Assembly: GCA_029852775.1 (NCBI GenBank)
Contig: LEKJ01000014.1
Coordinates: 54,443 to 118,442, forward strand
DNA from: Pasteurellaceae bacterium LFhippo2
GTDB taxonomy: Bacteria > Pseudomonadota > Gammaproteobacteria > Enterobacterales > Pasteurellaceae
Reading direction: 5' to 3'
DNA length: 64,000 bases
Shown here: piece by piece, positions 27,757 to 37,317 of the stretch
How the letters are laid out: each line of letters starts with the position of its first letter
Numbering within the stretch: position 1 is the first letter of the stretch
The notes under the pieces: generated by a model
Seen by the model: only the letters and a program-made list of their open reading frames with translations
What the model was told of the DNA's origin: nothing
Database searches by the model: none
Made by a program: the position numbers and the translations under genes

Positions 27757-28563
27757 TTAGAGTAATGATGGTGCCGCATCTAGAAGAATACGTGTATATT
27801 CTTCTTTTGGATGATCAAACACATCCGATGCATCGCCTTGCTCAACGATTTTACCGCCATTCATTACTACAATACGGTCAGATACTTGGCGTACTGTTTG
27901 TAAGTCGTGTGAGATAAATACCATTGCTAGATTTAACTCTTTTTTCAAGTCAGCAAGTAAGTTTAATACCTGTGCACGAACTGATACGTCTAATGCTGAT
28001 GTTGGCTCATCCGCTACAATCAGTTTTGGATTTAACGCTAATGCACGTGCAATTGCCACACGTTGTTTTTGACCGCCCGATAAGCGTGTTGGCTCAACTA
28101 ACGCTGCTGAACGCGGTAAACCTACACGAGAAAGTAAGTCATATACACGTTTTTCGCGTTCGTGCGGTTGTAAAACATTGTGAATGTCCATTGGATCTTT
28201 CAAAATGTCTAACACACGCATACGCGGGTTTAACGCTGTTGCTGGGTCTTGGAAAATTACTGAAACTTGGCGACCAAATTGACGGCGCGCATCTGCGCTA
28301 CCGTATTTCATTTGTAAGCCGTTAAATTTCACATTACCTGCTGTTGGTTTTTGTAAGCCGATAATCACACTCGCAAGTGTTGATTTACCACAACCAGATT
28401 GACCTACTAAGCCAACTGTTTCACCAGCGTGAACTTGTAAGCTCACACCCCCTACCGCTGTAAATTTTTTCGGATTAAACAGAGTACCGTCGCGAGAATC
28501 AAACTGTACAACAATATCTTCTAATTCGATAATCGGCTGTTCTTTTAAAGGTTTCATACTCAT
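27757..28563 (-). CDS. Peptide-type ABC importer, ATP-binding subunit (DppF/OppF-like)
   Basis: 268 aa nucleotide-binding subunit. Walker A is GLVGQSGCGKSTL (about residue 52), the Q-loop is SVIFQDP, the signature LSGGQKQRVAIARAL (about 163) and Walker B LIVADEPTSALD, with H-loop FISHDL. It follows the fused permease-ATPase with a 3-base gap, so the importer has two different ATPase domains, one free and one fused. It lacks a long OppF-type C-terminal extension. Last gene of the operon. Confidence 0.9.
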   Translation of the reverse strand: MSMKPLKEQPIIELEDIVVQFDSRDGTLFNPKKFTAVGGVSLQVHAGETVGLVGQSGCGKSTLASVIIGLQKPTAGNVKFNGLQMKYGSADARRQFGRQVSVIFQDPATALNPRMRVLDILKDPMDIHNVLQPHEREKRVYDLLSRVGLPRSAALVEPTRLSGGQKQRVAIARALALNPKLIVADEPTSALDVSVRAQVLNLLADLKKELNLAMVFISHDLQTVRQVSDRIVVMNGGKIVEQGDASDVFDHPKEEYTRILLDAAPSLL

Positions 28564-28566
28564 AGT

Positions 28567-30525
28567 TTAGCCCTCCAAATGGGATGCCCAGACGTGTTTC
28601 GGATTGTCTTTCGCTGGAACTAGTTTTAATTTTTGTTTTGGATTCGCATTTGCTCGCAATGAACGGCTTGCGAAACGGTCACCATCAGCAAAGTCGAATG
28701 GTGAAGGTACAGAACCAGGAATTTGGTATAGACGTTCTGCACGGCACTCTGTTGAAAGTACTGAACCTAATAATCCGCGAGTATATTCGTGAGTTGGGTT
28801 CATTAACAATGAGCTTGTTGGTGCAGCTTCAACCACTTGACCTGCGTACATTACAGTAATATGGTGCGCCATTTGAGCAACAAGTGCTAAGTCGTGGCTT
28901 ACGAATACCATTGCAAAGCCAAGTTTTTCGCGTAATTCGTTAAGAAGTTTGATAACTTCAGCTTGAACTGTTACGTCTAATGCCGTTGTTGGTTCATCCG
29001 CAATCAGAAGTTTTGGTTCACGCGCTAACGCCATTGCGATTAATACACGTTGTCTTTGACCACCAGATAATTCGTGTGGATAGCGATTTAGCGTTTTCTC
29101 TGGATCTAGTTTTACCCACTCTAATAACGTTTCTGCTTTTTGTTTACCACCACGACTAATTAACTGCTCCATTTGGTCTTTGATTCGCATTGATGGGTTA
29201 AGCGCACTTAACGCATCTTGGTAGATCATTGAGATCTCATGACCACGTAGCGTATTTAAGTCAGTTGCTGGGTCAAGTAAGTTGTGTTGTTTACCACTAC
29301 GGTCTGTGAATAAGATTTCACCTGTGATTTGTGCAGTTTTTGGTAATAATCCCATAATTGAGAATGCAGAGATTGATTTACCACAACCAGACTCACCTAC
29401 TAAGCCCATTGTTTCACCTTCGTTCACTGTGAAGCTAATATTGTCCACAAGTGGAATTTCACCATAACGATTTGGGAAACGGATAGATAAGTTTTTCACT
29501 TGCAAAATCGGTTTCGCATTTGGATTTAATTGCATACGGTCTGTACGAGTACCTTCTTTCTCATTTAATTTGAGTAAGTAACGTTTTAACGCAAGACTTT
29601 CTGCCATTGCTTCTTGAACATCCGTTGAAAGCGGTTTTGAAACATCTTCTTTGTTAGTTGTTGGACTACGTTTAAGTTTTGGATTTACTAGCGCATCTGT
29701 TAAACCTTCCGCTAAGATGTTTAATGCTAATACTGTTAATAAGATTGCCATACCCGCGAAAGTTGTTGCCCACCAGAAGCCACTTAATACTAAGTTACGA
29801 CCTTCCGCTAAGATATTACCCCAAGATGGATGTGGCGGTTGTACACCTGCACCTAAGAATGATAGTGAAGCTTCAAGTACGATAGCGTCTGCAACCATTA
29901 CTGTTGCGAATACTAGCACTGGCGCTGCGGTATTACGTACTACGTGTTTAAGTAGAATGTAAGTACGGCTACCACCGATAACACGCTCTGCACGAATATA
30001 GTCTTCTTCCCATTGTGATACTACGTTTGCACGTACAACACGCGCTAATTGCGGTGTATAAACAATCGCGATGGTCAAGATAATTACAGGTGATGAGTTA
30101 CCGAAAGTTGCGATTAATACTGCTGCTAATGCGATACCAGGGAATGCCATTAAGATATCCATTGCACGCATAATCACTTCGTTACCGAGTTTTTCTGCCG
30201 TTGCAGCTGTTGCACCTAAGATACTACCGAACACGATACCTAAACCTACCGCACCTAAACCGATGAATAATGATGTCTGAGCACCATAAATCATACGAGA
30301 GAAGATATCGCGACCTAAACGGTCAGTACCGAAGAAGTAGTCTGCACCTGGTGCTTGTACTGGACGTAGTGTTTGCAGTGGGTCATACGGTGCCACTAAC
30401 GGTGCGAATATCGCAATCAAACAGATAAACACTAAAAAACATAAGGCGATTTTTGAACTTGTTTGTAACGCTCTGAATCTTGCGCCGCCTGAAGCAAGTC
30501 TTTGAGCTAATCCTTGGCGAAACAT
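28567..30525 (-). CDS. Fused permease and ATPase of a peptide-type ABC importer
   Basis: 652 aa. Residues 1-290 form a DppC-like permease with about six membrane helices and the EAA-type loop (YIRAERVIGGSRTYILLKHV). A linker of about 50 residues follows, then a full DppD-like ATPase from about residue 340: Walker A LVGESGCGKS, signature LSGGQRQRVLIAMAL, Walker B LLIADEPTTALD. In stand-alone DppD proteins the C-terminus holds Cys residues (the GCRFAPRC block); here the same place reads GDRFASRS, so both Cys are lost. Start and previous stop overlap (TAATG). Frames are intact through the linker, so the fusion is not a sequencing artefact by appearance. Confidence 0.9.
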   Translation of the reverse strand: MFRQGLAQRLASGGARFRALQTSSKIALCFLVFICLIAIFAPLVAPYDPLQTLRPVQAPGADYFFGTDRLGRDIFSRMIYGAQTSLFIGLGAVGLGIVFGSILGATAATAEKLGNEVIMRAMDILMAFPGIALAAVLIATFGNSSPVIILTIAIVYTPQLARVVRANVVSQWEEDYIRAERVIGGSRTYILLKHVVRNTAAPVLVFATVMVADAIVLEASLSFLGAGVQPPHPSWGNILAEGRNLVLSGFWWATTFAGMAILLTVLALNILAEGLTDALVNPKLKRSPTTNKEDVSKPLSTDVQEAMAESLALKRYLLKLNEKEGTRTDRMQLNPNAKPILQVKNLSIRFPNRYGEIPLVDNISFTVNEGETMGLVGESGCGKSISAFSIMGLLPKTAQITGEILFTDRSGKQHNLLDPATDLNTLRGHEISMIYQDALSALNPSMRIKDQMEQLISRGGKQKAETLLEWVKLDPEKTLNRYPHELSGGQRQRVLIAMALAREPKLLIADEPTTALDVTVQAEVIKLLNELREKLGFAMVFVSHDLALVAQMAHHITVMYAGQVVEAAPTSSLLMNPTHEYTRGLLGSVLSTECRAERLYQIPGSVPSPFDFADGDRFASRSLRANANPKQKLKLVPAKDNPKHVWASHLEG

Positions 30526-31478
30526 TATAGACTCCGAATTTTTGGATTGATTAACAAGTAAAGAATATCAACGATAATATTCACTACTACGAATGTGAAT
30601 GCGATTGTTAATACAACGCCCTGAACTAAGTGCAAGTCGTGGTTTACGATACCATTAAAGATTAATTTACCCATACCCGGCAAGTCGAAGATCTGTTCGA
30701 TAACTACCGCACCACCTAGTAAGTAACCTACACGTAAACCAAGTACTGTTACTGGAGTGATTAATGCGTTACGTAACACGTTACGACGAATTACTGTTGG
30801 ATATGGAACACCGTTACCAATTGCTGTACGCACATAGTCTTTATCCATTTCTTCAACCATTGAAGTACGTACCACACGAATTAATGATGCACATACTGGA
30901 ATTGCCAATGACATAGATGGAAGCACCATTGATGAGAAATATTCGCTTGGACTTTCACTAAATGGTGTGAAACCACCCGATGGTAAAATATCAAGTTCTA
31001 GCGAGAAATATTGAATTAATAAGATACCCAACCAGAACGATGGTGTTGCGACCGCTGCGACCGATAAGAAACGAATCACTTGGTCCGCTGCTTTATCACG
31101 GTATAACGCTGCTGTAACCCCTAAAGTAAATGAAATTACAGCTGCTAAAACCACACCAATAAAGGTAAGTTGTAAGGTTAATGGGAAAGCTCGACCGATC
31201 ATATCAACAATCGGCTGCTCTGGTGGTGTGGTCATCCCGAAGTCTAGGACTAAAACATTTCCGATAAAGCGGAAGTATTGAACAATCACAGGGTCATTTA
31301 AACCGTGTTGTTCACGATATAACTCTTTTGCAGCTTCACTGGCACTTTCACCTAATGCAACAGTTGCAGGGTCACCAGGTGTGAATTGCAAAATAACGAA
31401 AACTAATGCACTTACGCCAAGCATCATTATCGGTAATGCCATTAAACGACGTAGTAACAGACGAATTACGATTTCCAT
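30525..31478 (-). CDS. Peptide-type ABC importer permease (DppB-like)
   Basis: 317 aa with six predicted membrane helices. The N-terminus is the DppB/OppB type (LLLRRLMALPIMMLGVSALV) and has LQFTPGDPA at residue 30. The cytoplasmic coupling loop is DKDYVRTAIGNGVPYPTVIR. It forms the membrane pore with the permease half of the fused protein. It overlaps the next gene by one base and lies 163 bases after the binding-protein gene, from which a G+C-rich hairpin separates it. Confidence 0.92.
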   Translation of the reverse strand: MEIVIRLLLRRLMALPIMMLGVSALVFVILQFTPGDPATVALGESASEAAKELYREQHGLNDPVIVQYFRFIGNVLVLDFGMTTPPEQPIVDMIGRAFPLTLQLTFIGVVLAAVISFTLGVTAALYRDKAADQVIRFLSVAAVATPSFWLGILLIQYFSLELDILPSGGFTPFSESPSEYFSSMVLPSMSLAIPVCASLIRVVRTSMVEEMDKDYVRTAIGNGVPYPTVIRRNVLRNALITPVTVLGLRVGYLLGGAVVIEQIFDLPGMGKLIFNGIVNHDLHLVQGVVLTIAFTFVVVNIIVDILYLLINPKIRSL

Positions 31479-31535
31479 TTTGTGTCTCCAACTAAAAATA
31501 AAGCTAGTGGGGATAGATAATTATTTTATGAGTAG

Positions 31536-31575
31536 CAAGCGGTCTAATTTAGTCATTTTCTTGCAAAACCGCTTG
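31536..31575. repeat. Uptake-signal pair in the ABC operon
   Basis: CAAGCGGTCTAATTT faces TTTGCAAAACCGCTTG, inside the gap between the binding-protein and permease genes; it can form a hairpin in RNA. Confidence 0.6.
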
Positions 31576-31610
31576 AATAAAGAGAATCCTAAGATAAGAC
31601 CTTATTAATT

Positions 31611-31631
31611 CCGCCCCAGTAACTGGGGCGG
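31611..31631 (-). terminator. Intercistronic G+C-rich hairpin after the binding-protein gene
   Basis: CCGCCCCAGT-A-ACTGGGGCGG, 11 bases after the SBP stop. It lacks a clear U-tract, so it more likely protects or processes the mRNA and raises binding-protein level over the membrane subunits than ends transcription. Confidence 0.6.
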
Positions 31632-31641
31632 ATACAGCTAA

Positions 31642-33231
31642 TTATTTGCGTCCTACACCTAAGAAAGACATACCAGTTGTTGGGATTGGTTGGAATCCAT
31701 CTAACTGTTTATCATTCCAAGCTGTTGGAAGTTTACGGTGAACGATTGGATAAAGTGGAACTTGGTCTGCAATGATGTTAATTGCTTTAGCCCAAGCTGC
31801 TTTAGCTTCCGCAGGTTCTTTCGCTTTAATTGCTTCATCAAGTAATGTTTGTAATTCAGCAAACTCTGGCGTATCTGCCCAACCGAAGCGTTTTTTCGGC
31901 CAAGTTTCACCACGGTACCACCAGCTTAATAATAAGTCTAAGTCGTTACTGAACACTGATGGGTCACCCGGTGCCATTACAACTTCATATGCACCTTTGT
32001 CCACGTGGCCACCATATAATGCGCCTGATTGTAAGTGTTGTAATGAAGCTTTCACGCCAGGGATCTTATTCCAAGATTCAAGTACTAACGGCGCACATTC
32101 TTTCACCCAAGAGTGGTCTGTTGATAATAATTGGAACTCTAATTTATCAATGCCCGCTTCTTTTAATAATGCTGCTGCTTTTTCTGGATTGTAGTCATAC
32201 TGAGCATCAGCTTTCACATAGTCTGGGTGAGTATCTTGTACGTAAGATGTTGCTGCTTTCGCATTGCCTAAGAACGCTACGTCGATTAATTTTTGTGTAT
32301 CTAAACCGTAGTGTAATGCTTGACGTACTTTTGGATTGTTGAATGGTGCTTTTTGGCAGTTAAACATTAAGAATAATAAGCCGAATGATTGAACCGCTTC
32401 AACTTTACCTTTACGTTTTAAGCGTTCTGCGTCTAAGTATGGAACACTTTCCATCGCTTGAGTACGGCCAGATTCTTGTGCTGTTGTACGCGCTGCATCG
32501 TCTGCTAATAAGAACCAACTCATACGCTCAACACGTGCAGGATATGGACCATTATAAGTTGGGAATGCGTCTAAAATGATCTTATCATCTTTAACTGCTG
32601 ATACGAATTTGTATGGGCCAGAACCGATTGGGTTTGCATCGAATGCTGTTTGACCAACTTGTTCAACATAGTGTTTAGGAACAATTTTCACAATACCTAA
32701 ACGAAGTTTGAAGATTGAGAATGGATATTTAAGTTTGAATTCAACTACTTTGTCATCTACTGCTTTAACAGTTTCGATGAATGGCACGAATTGTGAGAAT
32801 AATGTTTTTTTCTCAGGATCTAACACGCGCTCATAAGAATAAACAACGTCTTCTGTTGTAACTGGTTTGCCATCGTGGAAAGTTGCGCCATCACGAAGTG
32901 TTACACGCCAAGTTACATCATCAATTTGCTCAGGCTCTTTCGCCGCTAGCGCTAAGTATGGTTGGCGAGTTGCTGGATGTAAATCTACTAAACCTTCAAA
33001 AATATGAATATTAGCAGCCATTGATGAAGCACCGCTTGATGTTGCAGGGTCAAAACCTGTTGATAATGGATATGCGATACCCACTTCAATGGTTGAGCCT
33101 GCTTTTGGTGCCGCGTGAGCTACAGAAGATAAAGAACCAAGAGTACCGCTAAATGCAAAGCCTGCACTCACACCCGCCATTAATTTCATAAAACCACGGC
33201 GAGATTCATTGTGTTCAAAATGTTTAGTCAT
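31642..33231 (-). CDS. Tat-exported peptide-type ABC substrate-binding protein
   Basis: 529 aa, SBP_bac_5 family. The N-terminus carries a twin-arginine motif, ESRRGFMK at residues 9-16, followed by a hydrophobic core and a VAHAAP cleavage site near residue 40, so it should be exported folded by Tat and stay periplasmic. The mature part has family blocks ([32 protein letters not shown] given here in part, [23 protein letters not shown]). The substrate could be a peptide, opine or nickel complex; heme and glutathione relatives exist too. AAAGGAG precedes the ATG. First gene of a four-gene operon with a CRP-type site upstream. Confidence 0.88.
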   Translation of the reverse strand: MTKHFEHNESRRGFMKLMAGVSAGFAFSGTLGSLSSVAHAAPKAGSTIEVGIAYPLSTGFDPATSSGASSMAANIHIFEGLVDLHPATRQPYLALAAKEPEQIDDVTWRVTLRDGATFHDGKPVTTEDVVYSYERVLDPEKKTLFSQFVPFIETVKAVDDKVVEFKLKYPFSIFKLRLGIVKIVPKHYVEQVGQTAFDANPIGSGPYKFVSAVKDDKIILDAFPTYNGPYPARVERMSWFLLADDAARTTAQESGRTQAMESVPYLDAERLKRKGKVEAVQSFGLLFLMFNCQKAPFNNPKVRQALHYGLDTQKLIDVAFLGNAKAATSYVQDTHPDYVKADAQYDYNPEKAAALLKEAGIDKLEFQLLSTDHSWVKECAPLVLESWNKIPGVKASLQHLQSGALYGGHVDKGAYEVVMAPGDPSVFSNDLDLLLSWWYRGETWPKKRFGWADTPEFAELQTLLDEAIKAKEPAEAKAAWAKAINIIADQVPLYPIVHRKLPTAWNDKQLDGFQPIPTTGMSFLGVGRK

Positions 33232-33364
33232 AGTTGACTCCTTTAGGTGTTGCTTTCGTTTGCGACTAATTCAGTACAACACTTACGAATTAGTCATCGG
33301 TTTCGTTTCTTTCTTAATTTTGAAGTGAATCAATCAAAAATTAAGATCAAAATGAATTGAAATC

Positions 33365-33392
33365 ATCATAACACCGTTCAAGGCTATGTCAA
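33365..33392 (-). promoter_or_regulatory. Sigma70 promoter of the Tat-SBP ABC operon
   Basis: Minus-strand TTGACA (33387-33392), 16-base spacer, TATGAT (33365-33370). The likely start point is near 33358, leaving a leader of about 125 bases. Confidence 0.7.
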
Positions 33393-33419
33393 CAAATTGT
33401 ATAGACGAGTATTTACATT

Positions 33420-33435
33420 TGTGATCTAGTTCACG
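33420..33435 (-). promoter_or_regulatory. CRP-cAMP site upstream of the ABC operon
   Basis: TGTGATCTAGTTCACG matches TGTGA-N6-TCACA in 9 of 10 positions and includes the CTAG core of the best E. coli sites. Its centre is about 70 bases before the predicted start point, close to the -71.5 class I position. Confidence 0.7.
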
Positions 33436-33450
33436 ATTTTTGTGAACTTT

Positions 33451-33915
33451 TTACTTTTCAGGCTGATAGCCACTATCTTCTAAGGTCGGATTATTAGCTC
33501 CATTTTTTGCTAACTCATCACAAATTTCATTTTCGCGATGTCCCGCGTGCCCTTTTACCCAATGCCATTCTAATTTATGTGGCTGAATAGCGTGATCAAG
33601 AGCAATCCAGAGATCTTGATTTTTAACAGGCTTATTTTGACTTGTCTTCCAATTATTTTTTTTCCAATTAAAAATCCACTGTTGAATACCATTTTTCATA
33701 TATTGGCTATCGCTGTTAATAATTACGTGGCAAGGCTCTTTTAGTAGTCCTAATGCTTCTATTACTGCCAAAAGTTCCATTCTATTATTGGTCGTTTGGA
33801 AATAGCCTTTGCTTAAAGTTTTTTCGGTCGCTTTATAACGTAATAAAATACCAATGCCACCTTTGCCAGGGTTTCCTAAACAAGATCCATCAGTAAAAAT
33901 TTCAACTGTTTTCAT
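33451..33915 (-). CDS. rnhA: Ribonuclease HI
   Basis: 154 aa from the ATG at 33915 (TAGGAATATA before it); an upstream in-frame ATG adds nine residues of non-family sequence. The enzyme cuts RNA in RNA-DNA hybrids. The catalytic carboxylates appear as Asp in [13 protein letters not shown], Glu in [11 protein letters not shown], Asp in INSDSQYM and Asp in NEICDELAK, with the His loop in [12 protein letters not shown]. Length is as in E. coli (155 aa). Confidence 0.96.
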   Translation of the reverse strand: MKTVEIFTDGSCLGNPGKGGIGILLRYKATEKTLSKGYFQTTNNRMELLAVIEALGLLKEPCHVIINSDSQYMKNGIQQWIFNWKKNNWKTSQNKPVKNQDLWIALDHAIQPHKLEWHWVKGHAGHRENEICDELAKNGANNPTLEDSGYQPEK

Positions 33916-33936
33916 TATATTCCTATTGATAAATAA

Positions 33937-33956
33937 CCCCATACATTTGTATGGGG
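33937..33956 (-). terminator. Hairpin between purU and rnhA
   Basis: CCCCATACA/TGTATGGGG, 9-bp stem with a 2-base loop; the minus-strand tract after it is T-rich but broken (TTATTTAT). It may reduce read-through from purU. Confidence 0.5.
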
Positions 33957-33964
33957 CTCATAAA

Positions 33965-34801
33965 TTAAAGTATTATCGTTTTATTTTGATACACAAATAC
34001 ACGATCTGTTAAAACTAATTCTAAAGCTCGACTTAATACTGTTTTCTCTACATCTCGTCCTGCTTTCATCATTGTATCTGCAGTATAAGTATGATCAACA
34101 TTAATTACATTCTGCATAATAATCGGGCCTTCATCTAATTCATTATTGATGAAATGCGCAGTCGCTCCAATAATTTTTACTCCACGCTCATAAGCTCGTT
34201 GATAGGGTTTAGCACCAATAAACGCGGGTAAGAAGGAATGATGAATATTAACTACTCGATTCGGATAGCGAGCAACAAACTCTGGGTTTAAAACACGCAT
34301 ATATTTAGCAAGCACAATATAATCAGGCTCATATTCATCGATTTTATCACTTAATAATTTATCGTGCTCCACACGAGTTAGTCCTTCGTGACTGACCAAA
34401 TGGAATGGAATATCAAAACGTTCAACTAAACTGCGTAAAGTATCGTGATTTCCAATAACAGCGGCTATTTCAACATCTAAACCGCCATAGTAATTTTTCA
34501 TTAAAATATCACCTAAACAATGAGCTTCCTTAGTCACTAAAATCACAATTCGCTTACGCTTTTGTGTCACTAATCTATAATTAGCCCCTTCAGGTAAAGT
34601 AAATGCTAAGTCTGCTAATAGTGTTTGATAATTAAAAATACCTTGCAATTCAGTACGCATAAAGAAGCGCTTCGTGTCACTTTCCACAAACTCACTATTT
34701 TTTATAATATTCAGCTGATGTTTATAACAAATATTGGTAATTTTAGCGACTAATCCTGTATCGTCTGGACATTCTGTTAATAAAATTTTATTTTCAATCA
34801 T
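33965..34801 (-). CDS. purU: Formyltetrahydrofolate deformylase
   Basis: 278 aa from the ATG at 34801; a GTG just before it is a weaker choice. It hydrolyses 10-formyl-THF to THF and formate, balancing one-carbon pools. An N-terminal ACT domain (CPDDTGLVAKITNICYKHQLNI, given in part) precedes the formyltransferase domain with catalytic Asn, His and Asp in VVNIHHSFLPAFIGAKPY and HFINNELDEGPII. Monocistronic by appearance, with hns upstream and its terminator between. Confidence 0.95.
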   Translation of the reverse strand: MIENKILLTECPDDTGLVAKITNICYKHQLNIIKNSEFVESDTKRFFMRTELQGIFNYQTLLADLAFTLPEGANYRLVTQKRKRIVILVTKEAHCLGDILMKNYYGGLDVEIAAVIGNHDTLRSLVERFDIPFHLVSHEGLTRVEHDKLLSDKIDEYEPDYIVLAKYMRVLNPEFVARYPNRVVNIHHSFLPAFIGAKPYQRAYERGVKIIGATAHFINNELDEGPIIMQNVINVDHTYTADTMMKAGRDVEKTVLSRALELVLTDRVFVYQNKTIIL

Positions 34802-34828
34802 CACATTTATTCCTGTATTATTTATATA

Positions 34829-34866
34829 GAAAAAGAGAACTTATCATCAAATAAATAAGTTCTCTT
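34829..34866 (-). terminator. Terminator of hns
   Basis: GAGAACTTAT/ATAAGTTCTC 10-bp stem with a 10-base loop and TTTTT on the minus strand, 20 bases past the hns stop. Confidence 0.8.
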
Positions 34867-34883
34867 CTAATCAATTCTAATTA

Positions 34884-35282
34884 TTAAATAGCAAAATCTG
34901 CTAATGTTTTACCAGCGTCTAACGCCTGTTGGATCTCACGTGGTGTACGGCCTTGGCCTGTCCAAGTTTTTGTATTCCCATCTGCGTCAATAAATTTATA
35001 TTTTGCTGGACGAGGCTCACGCTTTTTACGCTCAGATACATCACCACCTAATAAAGTAGCAAGTTCTTCAACAGAAAGACCATCTTGTTCTAATAACTCT
35101 CTATATTTATTTAAACTAGCTAAGCGTTTCTCTTCTTCTAATTTCTGATTAGCAATTTCTTCTCGTTTTTCATTAACAACATACTCTACTTTTTCAAGAA
35201 TTGCTTCTAACTGCTCTAATGAACAATCGCGAGTCACTACACGTAAACTACGAATGTTAGAGAGAGTTTTTAAAATTGACAT
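34884..35282 (-). CDS. hns: H-NS family nucleoid-associated silencer
   Basis: 132 aa. The N-terminal coiled-coil oligomerisation region (residues 1-65, with Cys 20 near the Cys 21 of E. coli) leads to the C-terminal DNA-binding domain YKFIDADGNTKTWTGQGRTP with the QGR hook motif that reads A/T-rich minor grooves. It would silence acquired A/T-rich DNA such as the prophage end and LRR locus here. AAGGAGAAC precedes the ATG. A promoter TTTACC-17-TAAGAT is suggested at 35340-35369. Confidence 0.95.
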   Translation of the reverse strand: MSILKTLSNIRSLRVVTRDCSLEQLEAILEKVEYVVNEKREEIANQKLEEEKRLASLNKYRELLEQDGLSVEELATLLGGDVSERKKREPRPAKYKFIDADGNTKTWTGQGRTPREIQQALDAGKTLADFAI

Positions 35283-35504
35283 TTAGTTCTCCTTATTAAT
35301 GATTTTTATATTTTTGATTTAGATGTATTCCAAAATCGCTATTATCTTATCTGATCACTAAATTGAGGTAAATATTAAATTTAAAATAAATCAATTTTTA
35401 AAACAGGTCAGAGTAGAAAATAAATAAATGTTGCTAACTTCTTTACCATTTTAAGTAAAGAGATCTTGGCAAAGCTAGGCAGTTCAGGTAATCTATGCGG
35501 GTCC

Positions 35505-35672
35505 TGCAAGTTGTAGAGGTGCAAATGCGATAAGTACTCTTTCAGAGTGGAAAACGATGAAGAAAGACGAAAGGCGTATTTGCCGAAATCAATTAAGCGT
35601 CATCTTGATTGGTTGGTATCGTTATCGAAAGGAACGATACTGTCACGGTTTCCGTGGAGTGCTACTGTTAGG
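35505..35672 (+). promoter_or_regulatory. Lysine riboswitch (L box)
   Basis: The conserved L-box parts occur in order: GTAGAGGTGC (35513-35522), AAGTA, GAAAGACGAAAGGCG, TATTTGCCGAAAT, ACTGTCAC and GTGGAGTGCTAC (35654-35665). GTAG and CTAC close helix P1. This matches the Bacillus subtilis lysC aptamer block by block. It lies about 110 bases before an NhaC-family transporter start. No U-tract terminator is evident after it, so control of translation start is more likely than attenuation; that part is inference. An open frame runs through it but is not a gene. Confidence 0.92.
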
Positions 35673-35777
35673 CTGGGTTGCTATCTTTGTCCTATCCCCA
35701 CCTTAATTTATCTTTTCAGTAGATCTCTTTCTTTGTTTGGCATTCTCATTATAAAAATCAGCAATCTTAGAGGTTTT

Positions 35778-37301
35778 ATGAATCTAGTCGATTATTCAAG
35801 TTCTATTTGGTCAGTCGTGCCGCCATTGCTCGCATTGGTTTTGGCTATTGTGACCCGTAAAGTATTACTATCTCTCAGCATTGGTATCATCGTCGGTGCC
35901 TTTATGTTAGGGGGCGGTAGTCCTATGGATTCTCTTTCTTACTTAGGTAATAAAGTGCTTTCATTAGTATATGAAGACGGTATCAATTTCAACAACGTAA
36001 ACATCGTTATTTTCCTTGTTCTATTAGGAATTTTAACTGCTTTACTAAGCATTTCTGGTAGTAACCAAGCTTTTGCAAACTGGGCACAAAAGCGCATTAA
36101 AGGCCGTCGTGGCGCAAAATTAATGGCCGCTTGCTTAGTATTTGTGACTTTCATTGATGACTATTTCCATAGTCTAGCGGTAGGTGCTATTGCACGCCCT
36201 GTAACAGATAAATTCCACGTTTCACGCGCAAAATTAGCTTATATCCTTGACTCAACGGCTGCACCGATGTGTGTATTAATGCCTGTTTCAAGTTGGGGTG
36301 CTTATATCATCACATTAATTGCTGGCTTATTAGCAACTTATGGCATTACAGAATATTCGCCACTTGGTGCATTTATGGCAATGAGCGCAATGAACTTCTA
36401 CGCGATTTTCTCAATGGTGCTTGTATTTGCCGTAGCATATTTTACCATTGATATTGGTTCAATGAAGAAATTCGAAGAGCAAGCATTAGCTCTTGCAGAC
36501 ACACATCAAACAAGTGTAGAAGTACCAAAAGGCCGTATGCGTAATTTAGTATTACCTATTGCGACGTTAATCGTGGCAACTGTTGCAATGATGATGTACA
36601 CAGGTGGTCAAGCATTAGCAGCTGATGGTAAAGAATTCTCTGTATTGGGTGCATTTGAAAATACGACTGTAGGTGTATCACTTGTTGTGGGCGGTATTAG
36701 CTCATTAGTTGTAGCAACATTATGTATTGCTTCTGGTCGTTTAGTTTCTATAGAAGAATATATTAAAGCATACGGAGTTGGTGCAAAATCAATGGCTGGT
36801 GCAATTACAATTCTATTCTTTGCTTGGACAATCAATGGTATTGTTGGCGATATGCAAACAGGTAAATATTTATCAACTTTAGTAGCTGGTAATATTCACT
36901 CTGGTTTCTTACCTACGATCTTATTCGTATTAGCTGCAGTAATGGCATTCTCAACTGGTACTAGCTGGGGTACTTTCGGTATTATGTTACCGATCGCTGC
37001 TGCTATGGCTGCCAATGCTGAACCTGCATTATTATTACCTTGTTTATCAGCAGTAATGGCTGGTGCGGTATGTGGTGACCACTGCTCGCCGATTTCAGAC
37101 ACAACTATTCTGTCATCAACAGGTGCGCAATGTAACCATATGGACCACGTAACATCCCAATTCCCATATGCAATGATTGTTGCAGCAGCATCAATTTCTG
37201 GTTATTTAGTTGTGGGCTTTACAACATCAGCTATCGCTGGTTTTGCAACAGCAAGTATCGTGTTAGTCGGACTAATTTTAGCTTTAAGAGCAAAACAATA
37301 G
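35778..37301 (+). CDS. lysW: NhaC-family Na+/H+ antiporter, predicted lysine transporter LysW
   Basis: 507 aa from the ATG at 35778 (AGAGG before it). A longer in-frame start would translate the riboswitch and is rejected. About 12 hydrophobic helices; NhaC-family blocks include VFVTFIDDYFHSLAVGAIAR, DSTAAPMCVLMPVSSWGAY, STGTSWGTFGIMLPIAAAM and GAVCGDHCSPISDTTILSST. The domain alone says sodium/proton antiport. Known riboswitch comparisons assign NhaC-type genes under lysine riboswitches to lysine uptake (LysW), and the riboswitch here supports that. Single gene with a uptake-signal-derived terminator. Confidence 0.88.
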   Translation: MNLVDYSSSIWSVVPPLLALVLAIVTRKVLLSLSIGIIVGAFMLGGGSPMDSLSYLGNKVLSLVYEDGINFNNVNIVIFLVLLGILTALLSISGSNQAFANWAQKRIKGRRGAKLMAACLVFVTFIDDYFHSLAVGAIARPVTDKFHVSRAKLAYILDSTAAPMCVLMPVSSWGAYIITLIAGLLATYGITEYSPLGAFMAMSAMNFYAIFSMVLVFAVAYFTIDIGSMKKFEEQALALADTHQTSVEVPKGRMRNLVLPIATLIVATVAMMMYTGGQALAADGKEFSVLGAFENTTVGVSLVVGGISSLVVATLCIASGRLVSIEEYIKAYGVGAKSMAGAITILFFAWTINGIVGDMQTGKYLSTLVAGNIHSGFLPTILFVLAAVMAFSTGTSWGTFGIMLPIAAAMAANAEPALLLPCLSAVMAGAVCGDHCSPISDTTILSSTGAQCNHMDHVTSQFPYAMIVAAASISGYLVVGFTTSAIAGFATASIVLVGLILALRAKQ

Positions 37302-37317
37302 GCTAGTGTATAAACAA

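Noticed and set aside
35547-35777. 77-codon N-terminal extension of the lysine transporter
   Set aside because: It is the open frame through the lysine riboswitch aptamer and is not conserved as protein; the family start is at 35778.
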